NCBI GenBank assembly: GCA_022013615.1
Contig: JAKLQB010000378.1
Coordinates: 1-10,281, forward strand
Length of the DNA: 10,281 bases
Direction: 5' to 3'
From: Desulfobacterales bacterium
Lineage (GTDB): Bacteria; Desulfobacterota; DSM-4660; Desulfatiglandales; Desulfatiglandaceae
A program made the translations under genes and the position numbers. The notes beneath the pieces are model-generated. The model was not told where the DNA came from, did no database searches, and saw only the letters and a list, made by a program, of their open reading frames with translations. Of this stretch, positions 1-5,961 are shown piece by piece (positions within the stretch are counted from its first letter, which is position 1; each line of letters opens with the position of its first letter).

Positions 1-245
1 AGGAGACCCAGGATCATGCCCACAATGGCGGCCATCAGCACCCCAAACCACAGGGAACCCGTGCCAAAGGTAACGAGGAACCCTGTCATGGCGCCCATCA
101 GCATGATGCCCTCGATTCCCAGGTTCAGCACGCCGGATCGCTCTGCCAGGATTTCACCCAGGGTGGCGAATATGATCGGCGTTGCCATCCTCATCATGGC
201 CCCGATGAGTCCTGAGATAAAGGCTGCTTCAAGGAACTCACCCAT
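1..245 (-). CDS. ABC transporter permease 2, nucleoside/simple-sugar type (3' end beyond the window)
   Basis: This is the N-terminal 81 codons of an integral membrane permease of the BPD_transp_2 family (the RbsC / NupQ-like group). The gene runs off the left edge. Visible are a hydrophobic first segment rich in Gly, Ala and Met, and the family hallmark around residues 22-50, including ATLGEILAERSGVLNLGIEG, which is typical of the second permease of BMP-dependent importers. The ATG shares its A with the TAA stop of the upstream permease gene (TAATG), which implies translational coupling. A GGAAG stretch just upstream can act as the ribosome binding site. With the permease encoded upstream it should form the transmembrane heterodimer of the importer. 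Family assignment is firm; the substrate is not determined by these residues. Confidence 0.93.
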   Translation of the reverse strand, partial: MGEFLEAAFISGLIGAMMRMATPIIFATLGEILAERSGVLNLGIEGIMLMGAMTGFLVTFGTGSLWFGVLMAAIVGMILGL

Positions 246-1306
246 TACTTCCGTACCACCTTTATTCTGTATTCAGTAAAGAGTAGAAAGATCAGCATAA
301 TCATCAGCGCCATTCCCTGTATCACCTCTGCGATGTATGTTGGGACGCCTGTCATACGACTCATGGTATGTGCTCCGACAATTATCACACTGAAAAAGAG
401 TGCTGAAAAAAGCACTCCAACAGGATGGAGGTTACCCAGCATGGCGATGACAATCCCGGAATACCCGTAACCGGGAGAAATGTCCATAATCAGACGATAC
501 TGAAGTGCGCAGAGCTCTCCCACCCCGGCAAGGCCTGCCAGCCCGCCTGATACCAGGGCAGTCCACAGAATCACCGCGGTGGTATTGATGCCGCCGAAAT
601 GGGCGGCCCTAATGTTGACACCGACTGCCTTTGACCGGTACCCAAAGACCGTCCGTTTATTGATAAGCCATATGACCAAAACGGCCAATAAGGCGATGAG
701 GATTCCCAGGTGAAAACGTGACCTGGTTAAAAGGATCGGATACCGGGCAGCCTCGATAATCGCCGATGATCTGGGCCAACTGGAGCCGGGCTGCTGAAGA
801 GGTCCAAAAAGGAGTGCCCCCATGATGTGGACCATCACATAGTTGAGAAGAAGCGTGGACACCACATCGTCCACTTTGAGCTTTGTCTTTAAAATGGCGG
901 GAATCGCAGCCCAGATACCCCCGGCAAGGAATCCGCCAAGCATAATCACCGGCAGAACCAGGACCCCGGGGATACCGCCCAGAGAAACGCCAAGCACCGT
1001 GGCCGTCAAGGCCCCTGCAAGCAGTTGGCCCTCTGCACCGATATTCCAGAATTTGGCCCGAAACGCGAAAGCCACGGCCAGGCCCGTCAATAGGAGCGGG
1101 CTGGCTTTTACAAATGTCTCCAGGAGGTTGAAGCGAGTTCCCAGGGCGCCGTAGAAGAGATAAAAATAGGATTTCCAGAGATGACCTCCGGCGAGAAGGA
1201 TAGGAATGGCGGAAAGAATAAGTGTGGTGACAATGGCGGCAATGGGGATAACGACTCTTGCCCATTTCGGCAGTGGTTCACGTCTCGTGATCCTCATTCT
1301 GATCAT
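245..1306 (-). CDS. ABC transporter permease 1, nucleoside/simple-sugar type
   Basis: A 353-residue inner-membrane permease of the BPD_transp_2 family, similar to the YufP/NupP-type permeases of BMP-dependent nucleoside importers. It has a hydrophobic N-terminal helix at about residues 16-40, then the hallmark FWNIGAEGQLLAGAL at 86-100. The segment KLKVDDVVSTLLLNYV at 142-157 probably forms the coupling region that contacts the ATPase. Further helices lie at about 200-215, 245-265, 282-310 and 326-344. Its ATG overlaps the TGA of the ATPase gene by 4 bases (ATGA), and its stop overlaps the next permease start by one base. A GGGGTAA stretch precedes the start, and a second in-frame ATG three codons later is possible. 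Length and motif order are normal for the family. The transported compound is inferred only by family. Confidence 0.95.
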   Translation of the reverse strand: MIRMRITRREPLPKWARVVIPIAAIVTTLILSAIPILLAGGHLWKSYFYLFYGALGTRFNLLETFVKASPLLLTGLAVAFAFRAKFWNIGAEGQLLAGALTATVLGVSLGGIPGVLVLPVIMLGGFLAGGIWAAIPAILKTKLKVDDVVSTLLLNYVMVHIMGALLFGPLQQPGSSWPRSSAIIEAARYPILLTRSRFHLGILIALLAVLVIWLINKRTVFGYRSKAVGVNIRAAHFGGINTTAVILWTALVSGGLAGLAGVGELCALQYRLIMDISPGYGYSGIVIAMLGNLHPVGVLFSALFFSVIIVGAHTMSRMTGVPTYIAEVIQGMALMIMLIFLLFTEYRIKVVRK

Positions 1307-2823
1307 TTTGTTACCCCGCTCATCCAGAGACCAATCTGTTCGCGGGAGGCTTCCGCCACCGGGACGTCTCCCATGATCACCCCTTCATACAGCACAGTAA
1401 CCCGGTCACTCAACGCGAATATTTCGTCCAGGTCCTCGGAGATCAGGAGGACGCCCGCCCCCCTTTCGCTCTCTTGCAGAATTCTTTGATGGATGTACTC
1501 CATCGCCCCAACATCAAGGCCTCGCGTGGGCTGGAAGGCGACCACAACTGAGGGTTTTCCGGCGAGTTCTCTGGCCAGCATCACCTTTTGCAGGTTTCCA
1601 CCGGAAAGGCTGTTGGTCACGGCATCCCGGCCTGCGCTCATGATGCTGTATGCCCCTATCAGGTCTTCACTAAACTGATGAATTTTTTTGAAGTTCATCA
1701 TCCCGAATTTTTGAAACTCAGGCATTGCGTGGTTTTCAAGAATCAGATTTTCCTCTACGGAGAGATCCATCATCAGCCCTGTGTCAATTCTGTCCTCCGG
1801 TATTCTTCCCATTTTCGATCTGATGACCGATGCCGGGCTTCCAGATCTTAGAGCCTCGCCGTTTATTTTGATTGTCCCGCCTATCGGATCACGTATGCCA
1901 AAGAGTGCCTCTGAGAGTTCTTTCTGGCCATTTCCGGAAATCCCGGCCATCCCCAATATCTCGTTCTTCCTGACAACCAGGTTGAGACCCTTCAACGCCA
2001 GGAGCTTCTTATCATTCAGGGCGCTGAGGTTTTCAATTTCAAGAACGGGCTTTCCCGGGCGGACTTTCTTCTTCTCCAGCCTTTCCAGAAGGTCCCTCCC
2101 TACCATAAGATTCGCCAGTTCCTTAATGTTCGTCTCGGACGTCTTTCTTCCTGCTACGACCCGGCCGCCCCTCAGAACGACGACACGATCTGCAATCTCC
2201 ATCACTTCATTCAGTTTGTGGGAAATAAAAACAACCGATCGGCCTTCTTTTACCATCGATTTCAATGTGTTAAAGAGTTCTACTGTTTCAGCAGGGGCCA
2301 GCACAGCCGTGGGTTCGTCCATAATAAGGATGTCTACATCTCTGTAGAGCGCTTTGAGAATCTCTACCTTTTGCTGTTCACCCACAGATAGGGTCCACAC
2401 CCTTGCATCAGGATCGACCTGAAGTCCGAATCTTTTTTGGAGCCGAAGGAGTTCTGTTCTGGCTGACTTGAGATCAAGGAAAAGGCCTTTGCCGGAATCG
2501 GTACCAATGATGATGTTTTCAAGTACGGTTTGAGATGGGACCAGCGCGAAGTGTTGACGAATCATTCCGACGCCACGGGAGATTGCATCTCTGGGAGCGG
2601 ATAGCTCGACTTTTTCGCCCTTTATGAAAATTTCGCCTTCATCACATGTGTAATACCCAAAAAGGATATTCATCAGCGTCGTCTTACCTGCACCATTTTC
2701 ACCGAGCAACGCGCATATTTCCCCCGGATAAATATTGAAATCGATATCGCTGTTGGCTGTGACATCCAGAAAATGCTTGGTGATGGAGGACATGCGCACG
2801 ATTGGCTTTTGGGTAGTTGCCAT
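1303..2823 (-). CDS. ABC transporter ATPase, double-domain (nucleoside/simple-sugar import)
   Basis: A cytoplasmic ATPase with two fused nucleotide-binding domains (506 residues from the chosen start; positions below count from the TTG one codon upstream). Domain 1 is complete: Walker A GENGAGKTT at 42-50, Q-loop Q91, signature LSVGEQQ at 146-152, Walker B ILIMDEPT at 166-173 and switch His203. Domain 2 is degenerate in the way usual for this family: GISGNGQKE at 295-303 replaces Walker A, signature LSGGN lies at 407-411, FQPTRGLD at 431-438 replaces the Walker B DEPT, and SED replaces the switch His. So one ATP site should be catalytic and the other mainly structural. An ORF opens at TTG (2826), but I chose the ATG at 2823 because GAGG lies six bases before it. 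The gene overlaps the downstream permease gene by four bases. Confidence 0.95.
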   Translation of the reverse strand: MATTQKPIVRMSSITKHFLDVTANSDIDFNIYPGEICALLGENGAGKTTLMNILFGYYTCDEGEIFIKGEKVELSAPRDAISRGVGMIRQHFALVPSQTVLENIIIGTDSGKGLFLDLKSARTELLRLQKRFGLQVDPDARVWTLSVGEQQKVEILKALYRDVDILIMDEPTAVLAPAETVELFNTLKSMVKEGRSVVFISHKLNEVMEIADRVVVLRGGRVVAGRKTSETNIKELANLMVGRDLLERLEKKKVRPGKPVLEIENLSALNDKKLLALKGLNLVVRKNEILGMAGISGNGQKELSEALFGIRDPIGGTIKINGEALRSGSPASVIRSKMGRIPEDRIDTGLMMDLSVEENLILENHAMPEFQKFGMMNFKKIHQFSEDLIGAYSIMSAGRDAVTNSLSGGNLQKVMLARELAGKPSVVVAFQPTRGLDVGAMEYIHQRILQESERGAGVLLISEDLDEIFALSDRVTVLYEGVIMGDVPVAEASREQIGLWMSGVTK

Positions 2824-2860
2824 CAATCACCTCGTGAAATGAGAGCGGAGTAATGGGGTG

Positions 2861-3023
2861 AGGGAGCATCCTATGGTTTACATGAGACACAACCGTGAAG
2901 GCTGCAGCAGGTCATGAGTTCTTTTCTTCGGTTCCGAGTTTCCCAGCCAGGTCACCAGTCACCTCAGAAAAGGTCTCATGCCCTTTATCTATTGAGTCCG
3001 TTGTAGACTACTTAATGCTCCCT
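2861..3023. repeat. 9-bp inverted repeat bracketing the gap between binding-protein and ATPase genes
   Basis: AGGGAGCAT at 2861-2869 and its exact complement ATGCTCCCT at 3015-3023 sit near the two ends of the roughly 210-base gap between the binding-protein stop and the ATPase start. In the operon transcript they could pair and enclose about 145 nt. The enclosed stretch has no coding potential that I can see and no T-run that would make a classic terminator. Intercistronic structures of this kind often lower downstream expression relative to the binding protein. That role is inference, and a 9-bp match over this distance could also be chance. Confidence 0.35.
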
Positions 3024-3032
3024 TAGTAAGTT

Positions 3033-4019
3033 CTAATCCGAAACCGGTGGCTGCTCGTCAACGGGGACACGGAAGGTTCCATTGATAATTTTCTTCTCAA
3101 GATCCCTTACCTGCTGGATCACTGCTGAAGGCAGCTTTTTTTCAAAGGCATGAAACGGTGCGAGACGGGAGCCCCCTTTTGCCATCATCGACCATTCACC
3201 CAGGTCCATGGACACCCAGGCTTTTTTCTTTACCATCTCAGTGCAGAACTTTATGATGGGATACATATCCCAAATGGGTCCGGTGATGACCACACCGGGA
3301 GCAAGTGCATTCTGGTCTGACATATTGCCAAAAGCAAGTACGCCTTTCTCCTTACAGGCCTCGAAAACCCCGAACCTTTCTGCAAAGATCAGATCCGCCC
3401 CGGCCTCAATTTGGGCGATCGCGGCCTCCTTGGCCTTGGGGGGATCAAACCAACCGCCAATATAGGCGATCTTGACTTTGACCTTCGGATTCACTTTAAG
3501 GGCGCCCGCCTTGAAGGCATTCACCAGCCTGTTAACCTCGCCAATGGGGATGGCGGCGACCACGCCGAGCATATTGGTCTTTGTGAGTTTGCCTGCAATG
3601 ACGCCGCAGAGATAGGCCGGTTCATGAATCCAGTTGTCAAAGACGGAGAAATTGGGAGAAACAGGACCAAACTCTGATCCAAAGGCAAAGGCGATCTCGG
3701 GATAATCCTTGGCTACCCTTCTCGCCGGTTCTTCGCCTGCGAGAAATGCATCGCCCACGATCAGATCAAATCCTCTTTCGGCATACTCCCTGAGAACCTT
3801 TTCAAAATCAGCTGCGGCGATCTTTTCTGTGAATTCGTATTCTATGTTACCCAATTCCTTTTTGGCTTTAAGACAGGCCTGGTGAATCACCCCATCCCAC
3901 GGTTCCTCAATCGCTGTCTGAAAGATTGCAGCAATTCGGAATGCTTTACTTTCGCTCCCAGCAAAAGAATACGAAACTGAGAGAAGAACAATCATGATAA
4001 CCAATGCTGTTTTTTTCAT
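3033..4019 (-). CDS. BMP-family (PnrA-like) periplasmic substrate-binding protein of ABC importer
   Basis: A 328-residue secreted binding protein of the BMP/Med family (COG1744) that captures the substrate in the periplasm and delivers it to the two permeases. The start at 4019 was chosen because an excellent ribosome binding site, AAAGGAGGT, lies six bases upstream. It also gives a clean signal peptide: MKK, a hydrophobic core to about residue 15, and a likely cut after SFA (residue 20). The longer reading from a GTG at 4058 would bury this signal. There is no lipobox cysteine, so the protein is probably soluble rather than lipid-anchored. Family features include the SPNFSVFDNWIHEPAYL stretch at 111-127 and GGWFDPPKAKEAA at 178-190. 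It is the first gene of the importer operon. Known relatives bind purine nucleosides, nucleobases or riboflavin; which applies here is unknown. Confidence 0.93.
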   Translation of the reverse strand: MKKTALVIMIVLLSVSYSFAGSESKAFRIAAIFQTAIEEPWDGVIHQACLKAKKELGNIEYEFTEKIAAADFEKVLREYAERGFDLIVGDAFLAGEEPARRVAKDYPEIAFAFGSEFGPVSPNFSVFDNWIHEPAYLCGVIAGKLTKTNMLGVVAAIPIGEVNRLVNAFKAGALKVNPKVKVKIAYIGGWFDPPKAKEAAIAQIEAGADLIFAERFGVFEACKEKGVLAFGNMSDQNALAPGVVITGPIWDMYPIIKFCTEMVKKKAWVSMDLGEWSMMAKGGSRLAPFHAFEKKLPSAVIQQVRDLEKKIINGTFRVPVDEQPPVSD

Positions 4020-4069
4020 AGTACTACCTCCTTTAAAAGATATGACCTTATTCGGCACACATTCATTTA

Positions 4070-4086
4070 TAGCCCCTCAGAGGCTA
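4070..4086 (-). other. Short hairpin in the leader of the importer operon
   Basis: TAGCCTC, loop TGA and GGGGCTA (minus-strand sense) form a seven-pair stem with one G-U pair, about 50 bases before the binding-protein start. No T-run follows, so it is not an intrinsic terminator. The rest of the roughly 190-nt leader does not match a riboswitch that I recognise. Confidence 0.3.
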
Positions 4087-4214
4087 AAACATCCGTGACC
4101 CGTAAACGTTTGACTTGACAAAAAACCACCTTCAGATTGTTTTGCATTTTTGCCTGGACTTCGGCCGCTTTCTCACATTTTCTATTTGATCCGTCACCTC
4201 CTTTTAATGAAAGT

Positions 4215-4243
4215 ACATTAGAGTAGCGCCCCAATTTTGTCAA
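4215..4243 (-). promoter_or_regulatory. Promoter of the BMP importer operon
   Basis: On the minus strand, TTGACA (4243-4238) is a perfect sigma-70 -35 box. It is followed after 17 bases by TAATGT (4220-4215), a weaker -10 box. Transcription would begin near 4208 and produce a leader of about 190 nt before the binding-protein start. The perfect -35 with a weak -10 suggests possible regulation, and the -35 lies within an inverted repeat listed separately. Confidence 0.55.
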
Positions 4244-4255
4244 GAGATGGGGCGC
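4226..4255. promoter_or_regulatory. Candidate operator: GC-rich inverted repeat around the -35 box
   Basis: GCGCCCC at 4226-4232 and its perfect complement GGGGCGC at 4249-4255 are separated by 16 bases that hold the -35 box of the importer promoter. The half-site centres are 23 bp apart, about two helical turns, so a dimeric regulator could bind both on one DNA face and block polymerase. It also lies 17 bp from the -35 box of a plus-strand promoter, so one regulator could affect both directions. The symmetry is seen directly; the operator role is inferred. Confidence 0.45.
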
Positions 4256-4271
4256 AGTATGTTTAGGATGC

Positions 4272-4299
4272 TTGACAGACCGGAAATTTGAATTACTTT
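4272..4299 (+). promoter_or_regulatory. Candidate plus-strand promoter of a short transcript
   Basis: TTGACA at 4272-4277 is a perfect -35 box. TACTTT at 4294-4299, 16 bases later, is a weak -10 (ACTTTA one base on gives 17). Transcription would start near 4306 and meet the terminator ending at 4382. It is oriented opposite to the importer promoter. Confidence 0.4.
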
Positions 4300-4305
4300 A
4301 CAGGG

Positions 4306-4382
4306 TAACAGGCGAGCGTCCTGATTGCATATTTTTTCCATTCCCTATGTCCAGGGTGGCTCCTCGGAGTCACCCTTTTTTT
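4306..4382 (+). ncRNA. Putative small RNA, about 77 nt
   Basis: A perfect -35 box and weak -10 box at 4272-4299 are followed about 55 bases later by a strong intrinsic terminator that ends in seven T residues. No convincing reading frame or ribosome binding site lies between them. The terminator is 175 bases before the AI-2E gene, which has its own promoter, so it is not needed by any visible protein gene on this strand. The simplest reading is a short independent RNA: an unstructured 5' part with a pyrimidine-rich stretch (TTTTTTCCATTCCCT), then the terminator hairpin. It matches no RNA family I know. It could instead be a terminated leader, or the end of a longer antisense transcript of the importer. 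Confidence 0.35.
4353..4382 (+). terminator. Strong Rho-independent terminator
   Basis: AGGGTGGCTC pairs with GAGTCACCCT (one G-U pair) around a short CTCG loop and is followed directly by seven T residues. It would end the putative small RNA and insulate the AI-2E gene from upstream plus-strand transcription. Confidence 0.8.
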
Positions 4383-4431
4383 AGCTCCCACTTTTGGCGC
4401 ATCTGCCATCTATCCTGGCCTGACGCTCTTT

Positions 4432-4491
4432 CAACCCTGCAACCCCATAACCCTAAATCCCGCTTTCCGCGGGAAACTCTGAACCTTTGAA
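4432..4491 (-). repeat. Degenerate octamer repeat array upstream of the AI-2E gene
   Basis: Read on the minus strand, this stretch is built of roughly 8-bp units that begin with TT and mostly end in GG. It contains the 15-mer TTCAAAGGTTCAGAG (4491-4477), then a CCCGC/GCGGG hairpin (4459-4473), then TTTAGGG, TTATGGGG and TTGCAGGG. The 15-mer recurs exactly at 5639-5653 on the plus strand, just after the AI-2E gene. No coding function is apparent. Confidence 0.5.
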
Positions 4492-4506
4492 AGCCTACGA
4501 ATTTTT

Positions 4507-4535
4507 TTGACTATCCACGGGTTCAATACTATATT
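4507..4535 (+). promoter_or_regulatory. Promoter of the AI-2E family gene
   Basis: TTGACT (4507-4512) and TATATT (4530-4535) each match the sigma-70 consensus at five of six positions and are spaced by an ideal 17 bases. The start would be near 4542, leaving a leader under 20 nt with AAGAGG (4544-4549) as ribosome binding site. The spacer contains CCACGGGTTCAA (4515-4526), whose core CACGGGTTCAA recurs just after this gene at 5633. Confidence 0.65.
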
Positions 4536-4558
4536 GCAGTGTTAAGAGGCTGCTGATA

Positions 4559-5620
4559 ATGGAAAAACAATATGGCTCCAGGCTTTTCCTCATAATTTTT
4601 ATCTGCTTCCTGGTCTTGCTTTTGGCCATTTTCTGGACATATGTGTCATCCATTGTGCTGGCACTGCTTATCACAAGCGTATTTTTCCCCATGTACCTTT
4701 GGGTCAAAAGGTATTTCAAAGGGCGGGAGAACTCAGCATCCCTGATCATGAGCCTTGTTGTTCTGCTGGTACTTGTTATCCCTGTCGGATCGTTTGTGGG
4801 GACCCTCTCCAATGAGGCATTTGATTTTTACAATCGGACCCGGAGTGCGGTTTCATTGAAACAGCTCCAGCAAACCCTTGATAGTGACTCCGTATGGGTT
4901 CAGCGTGCCAAGAAAATAGGAAAGATGGCAGGTATTGAATTAACACCGGATACGATCGAGGAGTTATCCGGCTCCGTGGGGAAAACGGTCGGGCTCTTTC
5001 TATATAAACAGATCAGCTCTGCGGCCTCAAACCTGTTTAGTCTGTTGGTCCACTTCTTCCTGATGATGATGGTCATCTTCTATCTGTTCCGGGATGGAAT
5101 GCGACTTAAGGACTACCTTACGCAACTTATTCCCGTTCCTGAAATGCAACTTGAGAAGATAGTGAAAAAGTTTCATGAAATGGGAAAAGCACTCATTGTT
5201 GGAAACGGCCTGTGCGGCATTATCCAGGGTATTCTTGGAGGTTTTGGTTTCTTCATATTTGGTCTGCACTCACCTTTCCTTTGGGGGACGGTGATCGCCT
5301 TTATGGCCTTTTTGCCTGTCATAGGCGCCTCGGTTGTATTTATACCGGCTGCTGTTATTTTAATTATACAGGGGAAGTTATGGCTGGGCATTAGTTATCT
5401 GATCTATAATATGTTTTACAGCTCAATTATTGAGTACGTGATAAAACCACGGTTGATCGGTAAAGGGATGCAGATGAATTCGTTTCTTGTGTTTATCGGG
5501 ATTATCGGAGGGATAAAGCTTTTTGGAATTATAGGTATTGTTTACGGTCCCTTAATCATTACGACATTCCTGACGCTTGCGGAGATCTACAGGCTTGAAT
5601 ATAAGGAACAACTTACATAA
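4559..5620 (+). CDS. AI-2E/PerM/YdiK-family membrane protein
   Basis: A 353-residue polytopic inner-membrane protein of the AI-2E_transport family (PF01594). The layout is typical: N-terminal hydrophobic helices at about 9-46 and 61-82, a soluble segment at about 83-150, a helix at 155-177 ending in the conserved FYLFRDG (174-180), then helices at about 210-236, 240-271, 273-290 and 307-340. Family motifs are GLHSPFLWG (235-243), FLPVIGA (251-257) and the C-terminal GGIKLFGIIGIVYGPL (317-332). AAGAGG lies nine bases before the ATG. Members have been linked to autoinducer export, cation/proton exchange and other permease roles, and sequence alone cannot choose between them. The gene stands alone with its own promoter, an upstream terminator and two downstream terminators, so it is probably monocistronic. 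Confidence 0.93.
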   Translation: MEKQYGSRLFLIIFICFLVLLLAIFWTYVSSIVLALLITSVFFPMYLWVKRYFKGRENSASLIMSLVVLLVLVIPVGSFVGTLSNEAFDFYNRTRSAVSLKQLQQTLDSDSVWVQRAKKIGKMAGIELTPDTIEELSGSVGKTVGLFLYKQISSAASNLFSLLVHFFLMMMVIFYLFRDGMRLKDYLTQLIPVPEMQLEKIVKKFHEMGKALIVGNGLCGIIQGILGGFGFFIFGLHSPFLWGTVIAFMAFLPVIGASVVFIPAAVILIIQGKLWLGISYLIYNMFYSSIIEYVIKPRLIGKGMQMNSFLVFIGIIGGIKLFGIIGIVYGPLIITTFLTLAEIYRLEYKEQLT

Positions 5621-5630
5621 AATGTAGGCG

Positions 5631-5659
5631 TTCACGGGTTCAAAGGTTCAGAGGTTCAA
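5631..5659 (+). repeat. TTCA octamer array after the AI-2E gene
   Basis: Eleven bases after the stop codon, four consecutive TTCA motifs occur with an exact 8-bp period. The first three units follow TTCAnnGG and the fourth is TTCAATTC. The array includes the 15-mer TTCAAAGGTTCAGAG that occurs inverted at 4477-4491, and CACGGGTTCAA, which also occurs in the promoter spacer at 4516-4526. It looks like part of a dispersed intergenic repeat family. Confidence 0.6.
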
Positions 5660-5721
5660 TTCTCGTCCACGGACTGCATTTGGGATGCATATTTACGAGA
5701 AAAGCGTCAGCTTCGTCAGGC

Positions 5722-5755
5722 GTAATTCAAAATTTGGAGCCAAATTGGCAATTAC
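5722..5755. other. Nested intergenic hairpin
   Basis: An outer stem GTAATT (5722-5727) with AATTAC (5750-5755) encloses an inner perfect inverted repeat AATTTGG (5731-5737) with CCAAATT (5740-5746). No T-run follows, so it is not an intrinsic terminator by itself. It may be an mRNA 3'-end structure of the AI-2E transcript or a protein-binding palindrome. Its role is unknown. Confidence 0.35.
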
Positions 5756-5779
5756 TTGGGAAAATGGGCCTTTTTAACG

Positions 5780-5808
5780 AGGCCTTAGGGTCTTAAATGC
5801 CTTTTTTT
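5780..5808 (+). terminator. Intrinsic terminator, first of a tandem pair
   Basis: AGGC (5780-5783) pairs with GCCT (5799-5802), with an inner TTA/TAA helix and a GGGTCT loop. The last stem base opens a run of seven T residues to 5808. The stem is imperfect, but the T-run is strong. It would end transcripts from the AI-2E gene about 190 nt past its stop. Confidence 0.5.
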
Positions 5809-5825
5809 CTTTAACCCTCGTATGT

Positions 5826-5852
5826 GACTCCACAACGCTGGAGTCTCTTTTT
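5826..5852 (+). terminator. Intrinsic terminator, second of a tandem pair
   Basis: GACTCCA (5826-5832) and TGGAGTC (5839-5845) form a perfect seven-pair stem with loop CAACGC, followed by TCTTTTT. It lies about 110 bases before the response-regulator gene and would isolate that gene from upstream transcription. Confidence 0.65.
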
Positions 5853-5890
5853 CGACCAAACTAGCCGCTTCGGCGGTCAGAGGCGGCGCT

Positions 5891-5920
5891 GAACGTTGAA
5901 CCCTGAACCTGTGAACGGTT
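5891..5920 (-). repeat. GAAC/GTTC array before the response-regulator gene
   Basis: On the plus strand GAAC occurs four times at 7-8 bp spacing. On the minus strand this reads as TTCACAGG, TTCAGGG and TTCAACG units, matching in inverted orientation the array at 5631-5659. TTGAAC (5896-5901) could also serve as a weak -35 box, with TACCAT (5920-5925) as -10 at 18-bp spacing. A regulator-gene promoter may therefore lie within the array, but the boxes are weak. Confidence 0.5.
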
Positions 5921-5961
5921 ACCATAAAATATATTTATCCATATTGTGAGGAGAGTAGAAA

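Noticed and set aside
657..1265. A 202-codon open frame on the minus strand inside the permease 1 gene
   Set aside because: It lies fully within the permease gene in another frame, has a low-complexity Arg/Gly/Cys-rich translation and shows no family motif, whereas the permease frame carries clear hallmarks.
1781..2347. A 188-codon plus-strand open frame antisense to the ATPase
   Set aside because: The Ser/Thr/Phe/Arg-rich translation is typical of the antisense of a real gene, and there is no ribosome binding site or motif. The ATPase on the other strand is unambiguous.
4132..4197. A 21-codon GTG frame in the importer leader, a possible leader peptide
   Set aside because: The GGAGG overlaps the GTG itself, so spacing is wrong for initiation. 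The Lys/Arg-rich translation has no recognisable attenuator feature.
4272..4490. A 72-codon open frame between the importer and AI-2E genes
   Set aside because: It begins at TTG inside a -35 box, runs through a strong intrinsic terminator and a repeat array, and has no ribosome binding site.
5640..5665. A GGTTCAATTC stretch resembling a tRNA T-arm
   Set aside because: The flanking bases do not form a five-pair T-stem and there is no acceptor, D-arm or anticodon arm. It belongs to the TTCA octamer array.
5861..5880. A CCGC-TTCG-GCGG hairpin before the regulator gene
   Set aside because: It is a stable tetraloop stem of only four or five pairs with no T-run, too short to call as a feature by itself.
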